Below, piece by piece: positions 1 to 19,087 of a stretch of DNA of 24,567 nucleotides; position 1 is the first letter of the stretch, and the number at the start of each line of letters is the position of its first letter. The notes beneath the pieces were generated by a model. That model made no database searches, was not told the origin of the DNA, and worked only from the letters and a program-made list of their open reading frames with translations. Position numbers and translations under genes: made by a program. This DNA comes from Chara braunii (lineage: Eukaryota > Streptophyta > Charophyceae > Charales > Characeae), in NCBI GenBank assembly GCA_003427395.1, contig BFEA01000052.1, positions 3,516,879 to 3,541,445 of the forward strand, in the 5' to 3' direction.

Positions 1-34
1 ATGAAAGTCTAGATGAGTTCATGAAATATTTTAA
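1..34. repeat. Chimeric 34-bp copy of 13481-13514
   Basis: These 34 bases are identical to positions 13481-13514 in the same orientation, and identity stops exactly where the adapter at 35 begins. The source lies inside an AT-rich insertion, so another genomic copy of that element could also be the donor. The most economical reading is the far end of a circularised mate-pair fragment rather than native flanking DNA. Confidence 0.85.
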
Positions 35-70
35 CTGTCTCTTATACACATCTAGATGTGTATAAGAGAC

Positions 71-72
<2 letters not shown>
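35..72. other. Nextera mate-pair junction adapter (assembly artefact)
   Basis: The stretch is the 19-bp Tn5 mosaic end CTGTCTCTTATACACATCT followed immediately by its reverse complement, a 38-bp perfect inverted repeat. This is the known circularisation junction of Nextera mate-pair libraries. It is untrimmed library adapter, not a biological transposon end, so native sequence starts at 73. Confidence 0.97.

Positions 73-120
<48 letters not shown>
73..120. repeat. (GA)n microsatellite
   Basis: An uninterrupted GA dinucleotide run follows directly after the adapter. The Arg-Glu repeat translated from it is not a protein. Confidence 0.95.
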
Positions 121-123
<3 letters not shown>

Positions 124-527
124 CAGCATGGATCACGAAGAGAGGAAGACAAGGGGAGAGGGAGAGAACAAAGGACCTAGAAGAGTACCAAAAAAAGGGG
201 GAGATTGCAATAAAATAAGAGGGCGAGCAGAGGTAGATCGAGGATAAACACACACAATGTCATATGCCGGGTCTTCCCTTGCAGTTTCTTCCAGATATTA
301 CCATCTCTCTTCTCTTTTCTTTTATTTGTAACGGAGGCCTGGACCCCACTGCACGGCGGTTGCTTGGTGGCTTCAACGAGTCTGGAGGGCAGAAATCGTA
401 GCCGCCGGTGATGGGCAAGAGGAAACGGACCCACAGCGGGAAGAGTTTTTGGCAGCAAGTCCGTCGCTGCAGGTTACCCGTTCAAGGGAGAACTTTTGCC
501 CTAAATGGGCAAGACTTGCCTCCATTA
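121..527. other. Probable intron 4 remainder, no recognised feature
   Basis: I checked this stretch on the minus strand for the next oxidase exon, which should begin with a His-Arg-x-Glu-Arg-Arg-Gly-like block, and found none. It reads as intron sequence, and the following exons lie beyond the left edge. Confidence 0.5.
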
Positions 528-649
528 GGGCATCTCCACACCACTCTCGAAATGTGCAAAATGAGAACGGACTTCCCCCTACAACATGGCCAGATGCACG
601 TGGCACATTTCCGTCTTTTTCACATTTCGAGAGTGGTGTGCTGAGGCCC
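528..649. mobile_element. Tourist-like (PIF/Harbinger) MITE, 122 bp
   Basis: The left end GGGCATCTCCACACCACTCT and the inverted right end GGGCCTCAGCACACCACTCT form terminal inverted repeats that stay similar for about 40 bp. Trinucleotide TTA flanks both sides (525-527 and 650-652). A TTA duplication with GGGC-starting inverted repeats is the signature of Tourist-like MITEs. The element is short, has no coding capacity, and lies in the intron after oxidase exon 4. Confidence 0.85.
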
Positions 650-756
650 TTAGTCTCGCTTTTCAGCCAATCCCTCAGTCTCCTTCCCACACGGTATTTA
701 ATTGTTAAAAAACAAATAAATATTCGACGAAAAGGACAACTAACAAAACCACTGAC

Positions 757-11035
<10,279 letters not shown>

Positions 11036-11218
11036 CACTAACTTCAAGCAAGGCAATCAATCATCGAACACGACATTCGACTCCGACGATCGGTAACAAG
11101 AAGAAGCAGAAGAAGAAGAAGAAGAAGAAGAAGAAGAAGAAGAAGAAGAAGATTATGCAGATACCAAAACCCGAACGTGACGTTTAACGTAAAATATAAC
11201 AATGAAAACAATGGCGTG

Positions 11219-11266
11219 GACCCGACTAGTTTCGGCTGGGCCACCTACCAGCCCTCTTCAGGGGTC
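11219..11266 (-). ncRNA. Hammerhead-like motif in the 3' pLTR
   Basis: The minus strand reads GACCC (stem I), CTGAAGA, an extra G, GGCTGG / 8-nt loop / CCAGCC (6-bp stem II), GAAA, CTAG, TC, then GGGTC (stem I). Stem I is a perfect 5 bp. Stem III is only the palindrome CUAG, as in minimal hammerheads thought to act as dimers. The one unpaired G between the core and stem II is non-canonical. Confidence 0.6.
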
Positions 11267-11828
11267 TTAGGTCAGCGTCGCAAGTGCGACGAGATCATCG
11301 TAACCTGCGTATTAATAGTCAGAGAAATAACTAGCAGAGGTTCTTGAGAAAAGTCTCATAGACAAAGACAATCATCACGTCTGCCACCAAGCTAAAACTA
11401 CAACCCGGTACCTACGGAGACATCATAGTAGATAACGGGTTCGAGCCCTAAGAAAAAATGTTCAAGAAGCCATGGTTCGAAAACCAACAAGATAAACATC
11501 GTACCTAGCAGAGCAGCGACGACTAGCCAAAAAGCGACCAGAGTACGAAACCACAAAGGTTATGAAGGAAAATCGTAAAACCTGATCCACCCGAGCAACG
11601 ACGACTAGCCAAAAAAGCGACCAGAGTGCGAAACCAAAATGATTACGAAGGAAAATCACAAAACCTGATCCACTCGAACGACGAAAGTTCAAAGCCTAGT
11701 ACTCAGTTGAACTACAAAAGAAATTTGTAAAGCCTGGTCCCCCTTCCTATTTGCGGACAATGACGTACCTGACACACGAACCACTTAGTCGATCAAGAGA
11801 ACAAAGTCAAACAAAATAAACCGCGAAC

Positions 11829-12480
11829 CAGGGTAACCTGACCGAACGTTCGGGGGCCCCCGGGCTGGCCCCCGAACGTTCGGCCGTTCGGGGTCCCGTT
11901 CAGGGGCTAAACACATCCAGGTTCGGCCCCTGCCAAAAAACAATTCGGGGCTTAAAACTACGTTTTTTTTTCTCAATTTTTTTTTATCAGTTCTCTATGA
12001 TGTAACCTACACGCTATCAATTTTGAAGCCATTCTGCTAAGCCAAAAAAACATTAAAAATCGTCAAAGATGGGGGTGTCAAAACATGCTCGCCCACTCAC
12101 TATTTTGTTTTTTTCACTTTTAACTTTTTGTTTTCACTTTATTTCGGGGCCTAAAAAAAATTATTATTTTTTGAAAAAAAATAATGAGTTATTGATTATG
12201 TAAACTACATATCTGTAAATTTTTAGGGAATTTGTCAATGCCAAAAAATAACTTAAAATCGACAAAGATGGCGGTGTCGAAAAGGTGCTGACACACTCAC
12301 TCATTTTAATTCTCTTTTTAGTTTTTCTTATTTTTATCATATTGTTTATTTTCTGTATTTGATTCTTAATTCAAATTTGGTGAAGAATTTGGATGTAGTG
12401 CCCAGACAAATGTTGTTTANNNNNNNNNNNNNNNNNNNNNNNNNNNNNNNNNNNNNNNNNNNNNNNNNNNNNNNNNNNNN

Positions 12481-12511
<31 letters not shown>

Positions 12512-12611
12512 CCACGTTCGGCCCGAACGGCCGAACGCCTTCCGAAGGGGTCCCGTACGTTCGGGCGTTCGGGTTCGGACGTTCGGCCCGTCCCGAACGC
12601 CGGTAACCCTG
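11829..12611 (+). mobile_element. Non-autonomous hAT-like element, copy 2, nested in the 3' pLTR
   Basis: The ends are CAGGGTAACC and GGTAACCCTG, a perfect 10-bp inverted repeat. It is flanked by a perfect 8-bp duplication CCGCGAAC (11821-11828 and 12612-12619). The internal layout matches copy 1: GTTCGG palindromes, two modules from about 11946 and 12145, then a poly-T tract that the assembler could not cross. The other pLTR provides the unoccupied site near 18371-18382. No coding capacity is seen. Confidence 0.93.
12420..12480. other. Assembly gap (61 N)
   Basis: The run of N falls at the position where copy 1 of the same element has roughly 70 bp leading into its poly-T run. The missing bases are therefore probably the same AT-rich segment. 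True gap length is unknown. Confidence 0.9.
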
Positions 12612-12729
12612 CCGCGAACAAAGCAAACTCAGGAATTAAACGAGAAACAAGCCCAGTTCCCCCTACCCAGTAACATCAAACATTGTAAACGATACAAAAA
12701 CTTTGAACGAAGAAGGAAGAAACTTAGGC

Positions 12730-13313
12730 AAAAACAGACCCTAAATCGGGCCTGAAAATCCAGCACTTGCAGCGAGCCTTCGAACTGGAAACAACTGACA
12801 CCAGTTGGTGATGATTCCCAACCGATGGTCCCAACACCCTGAGAACTTGCGAGAAAACTTTTGGAGAGCAAAGTCGAAATAATGATCCAAATACCCACGC
12901 AATCACAACTCATACTTCAAAATGAATAAAGAAACTACCTCCAGACCAGGGACGTTGGTAAAAACTCGTATTCGATGAAGAAAGGAAATGATTACAACTA
13001 ATTTTTGTTGTCGACCAGAAAAGGACGATAAATCCTGCAAGTTGTGAAAGACCAAACCTTGTTCAGAGATCACATGCTGATTCTTGTAGGTGGCTGCGCA
13101 GCAAATACGACATGGGTCATTAAAAACCTTAACGGCACAACCAATAAAGTTCCAACCACAACCTTCATTGGTCTGTTCTAGAGTCAAATTCGAATCGTGG
13201 CAGTCACAAAATCGGTTAACCAACATTTGTGCCTTAGTCAAAGAAAGAGCAGAAGAAACGGGAAATCGAACAAAGATAGAAACATCGTCTACAACAAGGA
13301 ACCTTGCAACCAC
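12730..13313 (-). pseudogene. RT motif C and C-terminal part of the Penelope-like element
   Basis: The minus frame 13313-12903 begins VARFLVVDDVSIFVRF, with the Asp-Asp pair at about 13289-13284 acting as RT motif C. It continues through a Cys-rich region (FCDCHDSNLTL, CGWNFIGC, DPCRICC) to a stop at 12903. Weakly coding frames follow to the pLTR edge. It would normally join motif B directly, but an AT-rich insertion separates them. Assignment to the RT relies on order and motif, not on a search. Confidence 0.65.
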
Positions 13314-13317
13314 AATG

Positions 13318-13817
13318 GAAAAAATTCCCTGAATTAAATAATCATTCTATAGTAAAGTTACAATCTAAATTTTAAATTTTAATTTCATCTAAAAAAATGT
13401 CATTCCAATTTTAAAATTTTTCATCTTACTTCCAAACTTTCATTCCAAGAAGGATATTTGAACTGCATGTTAGAGATGAAATGAAAGTCTAGATGAGTTC
13501 ATGAAATATTTTAATTGGACTGTCATTCTAAGTAAGGATTTTCAGTCATAAATAGGTTAATCCAATATAAATTAGAAGATATTTGTTTTAGTAAAATAAA
13601 AATTTAATAAAAACATTTCATAAACTCGTCCAGACTTTCATTCCATTTTGAACAAATAGATGTAGTTGGAAGGGAAAACTCATATTTAGACGACAACTTA
13701 TCAAATAAAACTATAAATTTTAGAATTGGACGAACATTGGAATGATAATTTATAAATATGAAGGATTTATTTTTTATGGAATGTTTTTTCAACTTTCATT
13801 TCTCGTGGGAATTTTTC
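13318..13817. mobile_element. AT-rich insertion between RT motifs B and C
   Basis: About 480 bp of strongly AT-rich DNA breaks the RT frame. It contains an internal inverted repeat: ATGAAAGTCTAGATGAGTTC at 13481, with ATGAAAGTCTGGACGAGTTT reading the other way near 13640-13610. Near-terminal GAAAAAATTCCC (13318-13329) and GGGAATTTTTC (13807-13817) are inverted, suggesting a MITE. No clear target duplication was found, so the ends are approximate. Confidence 0.6.
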
Positions 13818-14530
13818 TGTTGCAGTTTTCGATCAGAGCTGAGAGACAGAAAACAAAACTCATTATAGGCACACAGTAAACAGGCAAGAGCAAGGCTCGT
13901 GGACTTCCCCATAGGGATACCCAAAGTCTGTTTCAACAAAATACCGGAGGAGCGAATATACGTGTTCTCCAAGTCAAAAACGACATAACGAAGGATTCGA
14001 GATAACTTGATCAAAACCCATCCATCCTCCACCATCTCTATAGTGAGTCCTGCCACCTTACCATGATTTCTTACCAGAACACTCTTGAAACCCTTGGTAA
14101 TTCAGTAATCAACTGCCCAACGCAACGCCTTCAAAATAGAAAGGTGAGGTAAGTTTAAAAACATTTCCTTGACGTCGAACGAGGCTCCCAGTAATTGATC
14201 CTTGTCCTTGACACCATTGTTAACAAAATTAATCCCCAACATGAAATCAGATGTATGACGAAGATTGAAATAAAACAAATTCGGGAGCTTCCACCGGAGT
14301 TCGTTAATAGCATAAGCGACTATCTTACTACTGAGAGCAGATACTTCGGAATAAGAAGGACAAATAGGGCGCCAATGGCAAACGTCCTTGTGCTTGGGCG
14401 AACAAAACATTCCAAAAACTACCGTTGGAGTTCCATCTGCCCAGCTTATCAAACCCTTCCTGGATGAACAACGTTCGACAATCCTGAAAGACATCCTTCT
14501 CATCCCTCGATTCATGGAAAAAAAACGGGT
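13818..14530 (-). pseudogene. Reverse transcriptase domain remnant (motifs up to B)
   Basis: Minus-strand frames carry RT landmarks in order. HWRPICPSYSEVSALSSKIV is a motif 1/2-like block. SFDVKEMFLNLPH near 14180-14140 carries the motif A Asp at about 14174. QTLGIPMGKS near 13930-13901 is motif B, followed by LACLLCAYNEF. A TGA at 14102-14104 interrupts the frame between A and B without a shift, perhaps a former Trp codon. The DVKEMF-NLPH and GIPMG wording fits Penelope-type RTs better than Gypsy, Copia or LINE RTs. Not functional. Confidence 0.75.
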
Positions 14531-15175
14531 TTTCAGTAGATAACCTCCTCCGAGTCATACCTTGTCCATACACCACAGGGCAACAAACAAATGTATCGCC
14601 CGGATTGTGGTCGATGGGGCAATAGACCAAACCATCAAACCTCTTCTTGTGCTCAAACAGAGAAAAAACAAAACAAAAATCCTGAAGTTGAGAAAAAGAA
14701 GAAGAAGCAGAAAGGCAGCGACCAACCATAGACGAGGTCAAGCAAGTCAGAGCAGTTTCGAAATAGATTTCCGGGAAAGATAGGAATGAAGAACGAATTT
14801 GCCTCCTCAAGTCTCCAACAGGATTTTCCGCAGAGGTTTGCAATTTTTTTTGGAATTACTCATCCAGGAGGGAAAGGAATTATCAATACTCCGTCGGAAA
14901 GATACATGGTCATCAACTCGATCCAGAGAAGCATCGATCGAAGAGCAGACGCAGTTGAAAGAAGACAACTTGGAAAACTGTCGAAAATTATTGATAAGGT
15001 CTCCAATCGAGCGATTCTTCCGCCACACAACTCGCATACGTCTCACCAAGAGAGTCTTCCAAGACTCGTCAATATCGAGACCACGAATAACTTCAGCGCA
15101 CAGTCGGCGAATCGCAACTTATAAAAAGACAATGTCATAGGTGATGCGAACGACCAACTTCTTACGCATGGGAAA
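14328..15175 (-). pseudogene. PLE linker between GIY-YIG and RT (Cys-x-Cys region, RT N-terminus)
   Basis: A frame around 15175-14807 reads RKKLVVRITYDIVFL, a TAA stop, then RRLCAEVIRGLDIDESWKTL, RMRVVWRKNRSIGDLINNF and a CVCSS Cys-x-Cys word. Near 14640-14560 another frame reads LVYCPIDHNPGDTFVCCPVV, the segment that precedes the RT palm in such proteins. Frame changes and stops show decay. Function is inferred from position. Confidence 0.5.
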
Positions 15176-15789
15176 TTCAAATCGAGAAGAAATATGCTTA
15201 GAAAGAATCAGCCATAGACAAAAACGATAACGTTTCTCATAAAAGCACCAAACGACTGAGAAGGCAGAAATGTGTGTGCTAAGGTTTCAAGTCACAAGCG
15301 TGCGCCTAGAGGTGGGGTTGCTGAGAAGGGAAGACAAAGGAGATTTCAAGGAGAGAAACTTGCCACAGAAGGGAATGATGGAAAAAAAAGAAATAATAGC
15401 ACCATCAACCAACCACCCCTTAGAGGCACGTAATAAATCGCGCCCAAAGTCAGAGGTAACAATAGAGGAACCAAAATATCATTTCAATACCTTTCAATAA
15501 TCCACACGCAATGCACCACCTCTACATACAATGGTTACCTTATCAATCTTCGAAATGAGGCAGAAGTCGTGGATCTGAGTCAAACTATGAAAGACAATTC
15601 CCACAGAAGAGTGAAAAACCAACAGACTATTTGAAGACAACGGGGGAACTAACGGAGTGGAACTAGCGAGTCTGCAAGACTTCTTACGTCTCTCTCTCTT
15701 CCCAGGGGGCCTCCTCCGACAACGCAGAGGACGATCCCTTGTGTTCAACGTGGGAGAAAATGTTCGGATAAAGAAATTTTAGACCATAG

Positions 15790-16104
15790 ACAAGTCATCG
15801 ACAAAACAAAAACAGAGTGAACTCACCACATAATTATCGACACCATAGCGACGCAGCCAACTATACAACGTGCTCACCTCATCGAGAGGGAAGATCCCTT
15901 CTCGTACAACCGATATAGTAATGCTTGCACATGGGAGAAACAAGAAGATACGTTAGAGGACCATCATCAATCCTGTCGTAATTAAACTTGCTAGCCCAAG
16001 GAATAAAACCACCGATAATAAAACTGATAACAATGATCGAGAGAAAAGAATTCAAGATTTTGCATCGTAGATAAGAAGGGGAGACAAAACGTAGCTTGCA
16101 ACAA
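15790..16104 (-). pseudogene. GIY-YIG endonuclease-like remnant
   Basis: The minus frame contains LTYLLVSPMCKHYYIGCTRR then DLPSR near 15950-15882. This fits the GIY-YIG pattern: a hydrophobic strand, a short Cys-containing turn, then Tyr-Ile-Gly and a following Arg. The frame ends at 15879. A shifted frame continues LDEVSTLYSWLRRYG then VDNYVV, a plausible next helix. It lies N-terminal to the RT. The first half of the motif is diverged, so a profile search should confirm it. Confidence 0.55.
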
Positions 16105-16380
16105 CTACGAAATAAATTCCAGAAAGTCATCACGTCTGGGAGAGACCCCAGCTGAGTCACCCCCGGATTCCTTACCGTTGACTATATCATCCAGATCCTC
16201 TGAGACATCAACTACAGCCTCCTTGGAGGGAAACACCGTACTCACCCGTTTGGCAATAATGTCTTCTACAGTTTGTTTAATACCGGCATACTTCACGCCC
16301 TCATTCTCACAGATAACGGTCAACGCGTCTTTAGTCAACCCTCGCAAATCCTTCCTTGCATCTTTGATAAAATTCTCCAT
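16105..16380 (-). pseudogene. SAP-like segment of the Penelope-like element
   Basis: A 91-codon frame opens MENFIKDARKDLRGLTKDAL followed by TVICENEGVKYAG, with an acidic tail (VDVSEDLDDIVNG). The pattern Leu-x-x-Leu-x-x-x-x-Leu, then Cys-x-x-x-Gly, resembles a short SAP-type DNA-binding helix pair. It ends FLEFIS just before the nuclease-like frame. The domain label is tentative. Confidence 0.45.
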
Positions 16381-16575
16381 CTTCTCAGGATCCTTGGATC
16401 AACTTTTACCGAGAACCACCTTCTCTTTCCCTTTTGACGCAGCTGCTACCTCCATTCTACCGTGCAGGTTCGATCGAGGGGTCTTAGGAACCTCCACCTG
16501 TTCTCTCTCCATCTGTGCAATATTCATCCTCGCTTTGTCGAGCTCCTGCTCAACCTCCTTACGCGCATTAAACTC

Positions 16576-17236
16576 TCAGATGCGCATCTTTTGAATAGTC
16601 TCCACTTCCTGGTGATGCATATCAGCGACCCTCTTCAAATCAACAGAAGCAGTCGGTGACGTCAAGGGTGTAGTCTTGGAGGGACGCACAACCGTCTTCG
16701 CAGCAGGCGTTGATAGAGCAATGCAACCTCTCTTGCCAGGATGAAGAGCTTCTTCCTGCCATTTCTCAGCATCAGCACGAGCTTCGTCACGGACCCTAAT
16801 CACCTCTCTCATTTCCTTTTCCACCAGCTCGAGGCGTCGTTTGACGACAAGAGCATCTTCCAACTGCGTTCTCATATTTTATTGGTCGGCAAGAACTTGA
16901 GCCAACACCCTATCGTTTTCTATCTTCCCATGGACAAAGTTGGTCGAAGGCTTGACCAAAAACTTCCTTCCACCTAAGCCTCTCAACTTCCGTACGAAGA
17001 GCTTCAACCTTGTTAGAGTTACCCTTTCCTCTCAACAATTCGACAACACCATCCAACCTCGAGTTCATCGAGTCGGTCAACTGTCTACGAGAATCTTCAT
17101 GGTCCTTCTTTTCCAAAGCTCGACGCTCCTCGTCCTCTTTCTCCTTCTTCACCATATCCTCTTCAACTTTCAAATTATTCTCCCTCTCGACCTCAGCGTC
17201 ATGCCTAAGCTTCATTTCGGCGACGGTGTGCTCCAA
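16576..17236 (-). pseudogene. Coiled-coil N-terminal region of the Penelope-like element
   Basis: Two frames (17236-16910 and 16875-16576) are rich in Glu, Lys and Arg with Leu/Val heptad spacing: MKLRHDAEVERENNLKVEED, KKEKEDEERRALEKKD, then LEDALVVKRRLELVEKEMRE. They read as long coiled coils and form a gag-like or ORF1-like part. A stop and frame change separate them. Confidence 0.6.
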
Positions 17237-17343
17237 ATAGTGTAGACTTTGCGTAGCCTGATTTCAGTTGTGACCACGACCAAACTAACCCATGTTATTA
17301 TTAGTGACTAAGGAAGAGGAATTGGATGGAAGACTGAGAAGAA

Positions 17344-17608
17344 TGGCATGGGATGGAACAATAGCAGGTTGGGGGTTACAAGGCTTAGGATGAGGACATC
17401 ATCTGGCGAAGTGACCAGGGTCACTGCAGTTAAAACGCGTACGAACGATAAAAGAAAATGACAAATTCGAGTTAGGCACGAAGGAGGCCATCGATAGTGA
17501 CGATGATGCAGGTACAGTCGAAGCCACACTAGCACGTAGTATAATCCCTACGGCGGTTACTTCGTGAAATAAAGTAGTAGTAGACAACACTAACTTCAAG
17601 CAAGGCAA
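17344..17608 (-). pseudogene. N-terminal region with degenerate CCHC zinc knuckle
   Basis: The frame from 17608 reads through a Ser/Val-rich stretch to RFNCSDPGHFAR, a TGA stop at 17399-17401, then CPHPKPCNPQPA. The spacing fits C-x2-C-x4-H-x4-C with the first Cys changed to Arg. The frame overlaps the start of the 5' pLTR. A knuckle at the N-terminus suggests nucleic-acid binding by the intact protein. Confidence 0.6.
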
Positions 17609-18496
17609 TCAATCATCGAACACTACGTACGACTCCGACGATCGGTAAGAAGAAGAAGAAAAAGAAAAAAAAGAAAAGGAAGAAGAAGAAGAAGAAGAAG
17701 GAGATTACGCAGATATCAAAACCCGGACGTGACATTCAACGTAAAATATAACAATGAAAACAACGGCGTGGACCCGACTAGTTTCGGCTGGCCCGCCTAC
17801 CAGCCCTCTTCAGGGGACTTAGGTCAGTGTCGCAAGTGTGACGAGATCATAGTAACCTGCGTATTAATAGTCAGTGAAAGAACTACCAGAGATCCTCGAG
17901 AAAAATTTCATGGATAAAGACAATCATCACGTCCACCACCAAGCTAAAACTACAACCCGGTACCTACGGAGACATCATAGCAGGTAATGGGTTCGAACCC
18001 TAAGAAAAAATGTTCATGAAGGTACAGTTCTAAAACCAACAAGATAAACATCGTATCCAGCAGAGCAACGACGACTAGCCAAAAACGACAAGAGTACGAA
18101 ACCACAAAGGTTACGAAGGGAAATCGTAAAACCTGATCCACCCGAGCAACGACGACTAGCCAAAAAAATGACCAGAGTACGAAAGCAAAATGATTATGAA
18201 GGAAAATCGCAAAACCTGATCCACCAGATCGGGGAAAGTTTAAAACCTCGTGTACTCAGTCGAACTACAAAAGAAATTTGTAAAGCCTGGTCCCCCTGCC
18301 TATTTGCGGCCAATGACATACCCGACACACCAACCACTTCAAGTTAGTTGATGAAGATAACAGAGTCAAACACAACAAACTGAGAACAAAGCTAACTCAA
18401 AAATTAAACGAGAAACAAGTCGAGTTCCCGCTACCCAGTACCATCAAACATCGTAAACCATACAAAAACTTTGAACGAACAAAGAAGAAACTTAGG
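17586..18496 (-). repeat. 5' pLTR of the Penelope-like element
   Basis: This is a direct repeat of 11036-12728 minus the nested hAT-like insertion. It includes a purine AAG/AAAG run at about 17648-17702 and a hammerhead-like motif at 17771-17818. It also contains the empty hAT target near 18371-18382. An internal word of about 45 bp (CGACGACTAGCCAAAAA, then ACGAAACCACAAAGG or similar) is itself repeated in tandem, as in the other pLTR. Confidence 0.85.
17771..17818 (-). ncRNA. Hammerhead-like motif in the 5' pLTR
   Basis: The layout matches the 3' pLTR copy: CTGAAGA, an extra G, GGCTGG / variable loop / CCAGCC, GAAA, CTAG, TC. Stem I here is three G-C pairs, a mismatch, then one more pair. 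The stems are kept while the loop bases differ between copies, and the core is unchanged. Confidence 0.58.
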
Positions 18497-18670
18497 CTGG
18501 ACATGTGTCCGAAGGCCGGATATATGCAGTACTGTGTAGAGGGAAAAATGTGTTCGTTTTGAAGAGATGACAGACCAAGTTGGACAAGAACCCCCCCCAA
18601 AGTCCCAAGCTAGACTCGAACCCATGATCTATGACATGTGACCTGAAGACTCTACCATTTGAGCAACAAT
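18497..18670 (-). mobile_element. tRNA-derived SINE-like element, minus strand
   Basis: On the minus strand a D-arm-like GCTCAAATGGTAGAGT (box A) is followed by GGGTTCGAGTCTA (box B), then about 110 bp reaching the pLTR edge. The T arm does not pair, so this is not a functional tRNA gene. Confidence 0.5.
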
Positions 18671-18679
18671 CGCAAACGG

Positions 18680-18985
18680 CCCCTGTGTGTAATATGCCAG
18701 AATGGGGAGATCAACAGAACAACCACGAGCAACAGCCACAAGCAACCCATGCAGTATCAAGATCTGACATACAACACCATGGACAACCCTTGGTTGGTGC
18801 GCAGACAGTGTTTGTATAAGCTTACCGCGAGTCGGCCCAAGGGAATGTGTGTTCAACCTTGCGTCATTCTAACACCCTGCTGGTATCCATGCGCAAGGTC
18901 GCAATTGAGTTTTGAACCCGCAACCTCATACCATAGCGTTTCCAACCAGTGCTCTAACCACTGAGCTACATCAACTGGAGAGTTT
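18680..18985 (-). mobile_element. tRNA-derived SINE-like element or tRNA pseudogene, minus strand
   Basis: The minus strand reads GTAGCTCAGTGGTTAGAGCA, a perfect GCTC/GAGC D arm and box A, and later GCGGGTTCAAAACTC as box B. The anticodon region is too long and the T stem does not pair. This suggests a SINE head with its body extending to about 18680. A second, headless box-B-like fragment (GTGTTCGAGTCCAG) lies just beyond at 19025-19045, with its A-rich tail ending here. Confidence 0.5.
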
Positions 18986-19087
18986 TTTTTTTTCACGTTG
19001 TCTTTTTCTTTTGGTATCCACCTTAACTGGACTCGAACACTTGACCTGTTGTTTTTTTATCCTTTTTTTCTTTCTTTTTTTGGAAAA

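Larger units (their letters stand above)
11036..12728 (-). repeat. 3' pLTR of the Penelope-like element (interrupted)
   Basis: It aligns by eye with 17586-18496 over its whole length once the insertion at 11829-12611 and one 8-bp duplicate are removed. Shared landmarks are CTAACTTCAAGCAAGGCAAT, an AAG-rich run, CCCGACTAGTTTCGGCTGG, ACCTGCGTATTAATAGTCAG and TACAAAAACTTTGAACGA. Identity stops at about 12728 after AAACTTAGG. Confidence 0.85.
11036..18496 (-). mobile_element. Decayed Penelope-like retroelement with pLTRs and GIY-YIG upstream of RT
   Basis: Direct repeats of about 0.9 kb (17586-18496 and 11036-12728, the second enlarged by a hAT-like insertion) bracket minus-strand coding remnants. 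From 5' to 3' these are a CCHC-like knuckle, charged coiled coils, a SAP-like segment, a GIY-YIG-like segment, a Cys-x-Cys-containing linker, then reverse transcriptase. Direct pLTRs with hammerhead motifs, a GIY-YIG nuclease and a Penelope-type RT are PLE traits. The nuclease being N-terminal matches the permuted Chlamys/Naiad arrangement. Stops and frameshifts throughout mean it is dead. It lies 1.9 kb upstream of the oxidase in the same orientation. Exact ends are judged by eye. Confidence 0.75.

Noticed and set aside
35-72. Biological Tn5-type insertion
   Set aside because: Two mosaic ends abut with nothing between them, which is the mate-pair library junction.
56-247. Open frame with a long Arg-Glu repeat
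   Set aside because: It is a translation of the adapter and the GA microsatellite.
14195-14467. Plus-strand 90-codon frame, and similar plus frames through 14562-15140
   Set aside because: They are antisense to the RT and linker remnants on the minus strand and have no domain.
18910-18985. Functional tRNA gene on the minus strand
   Set aside because: The D arm is good, but the anticodon region is too long and the T stem does not pair. A SINE or pseudogene fits better.
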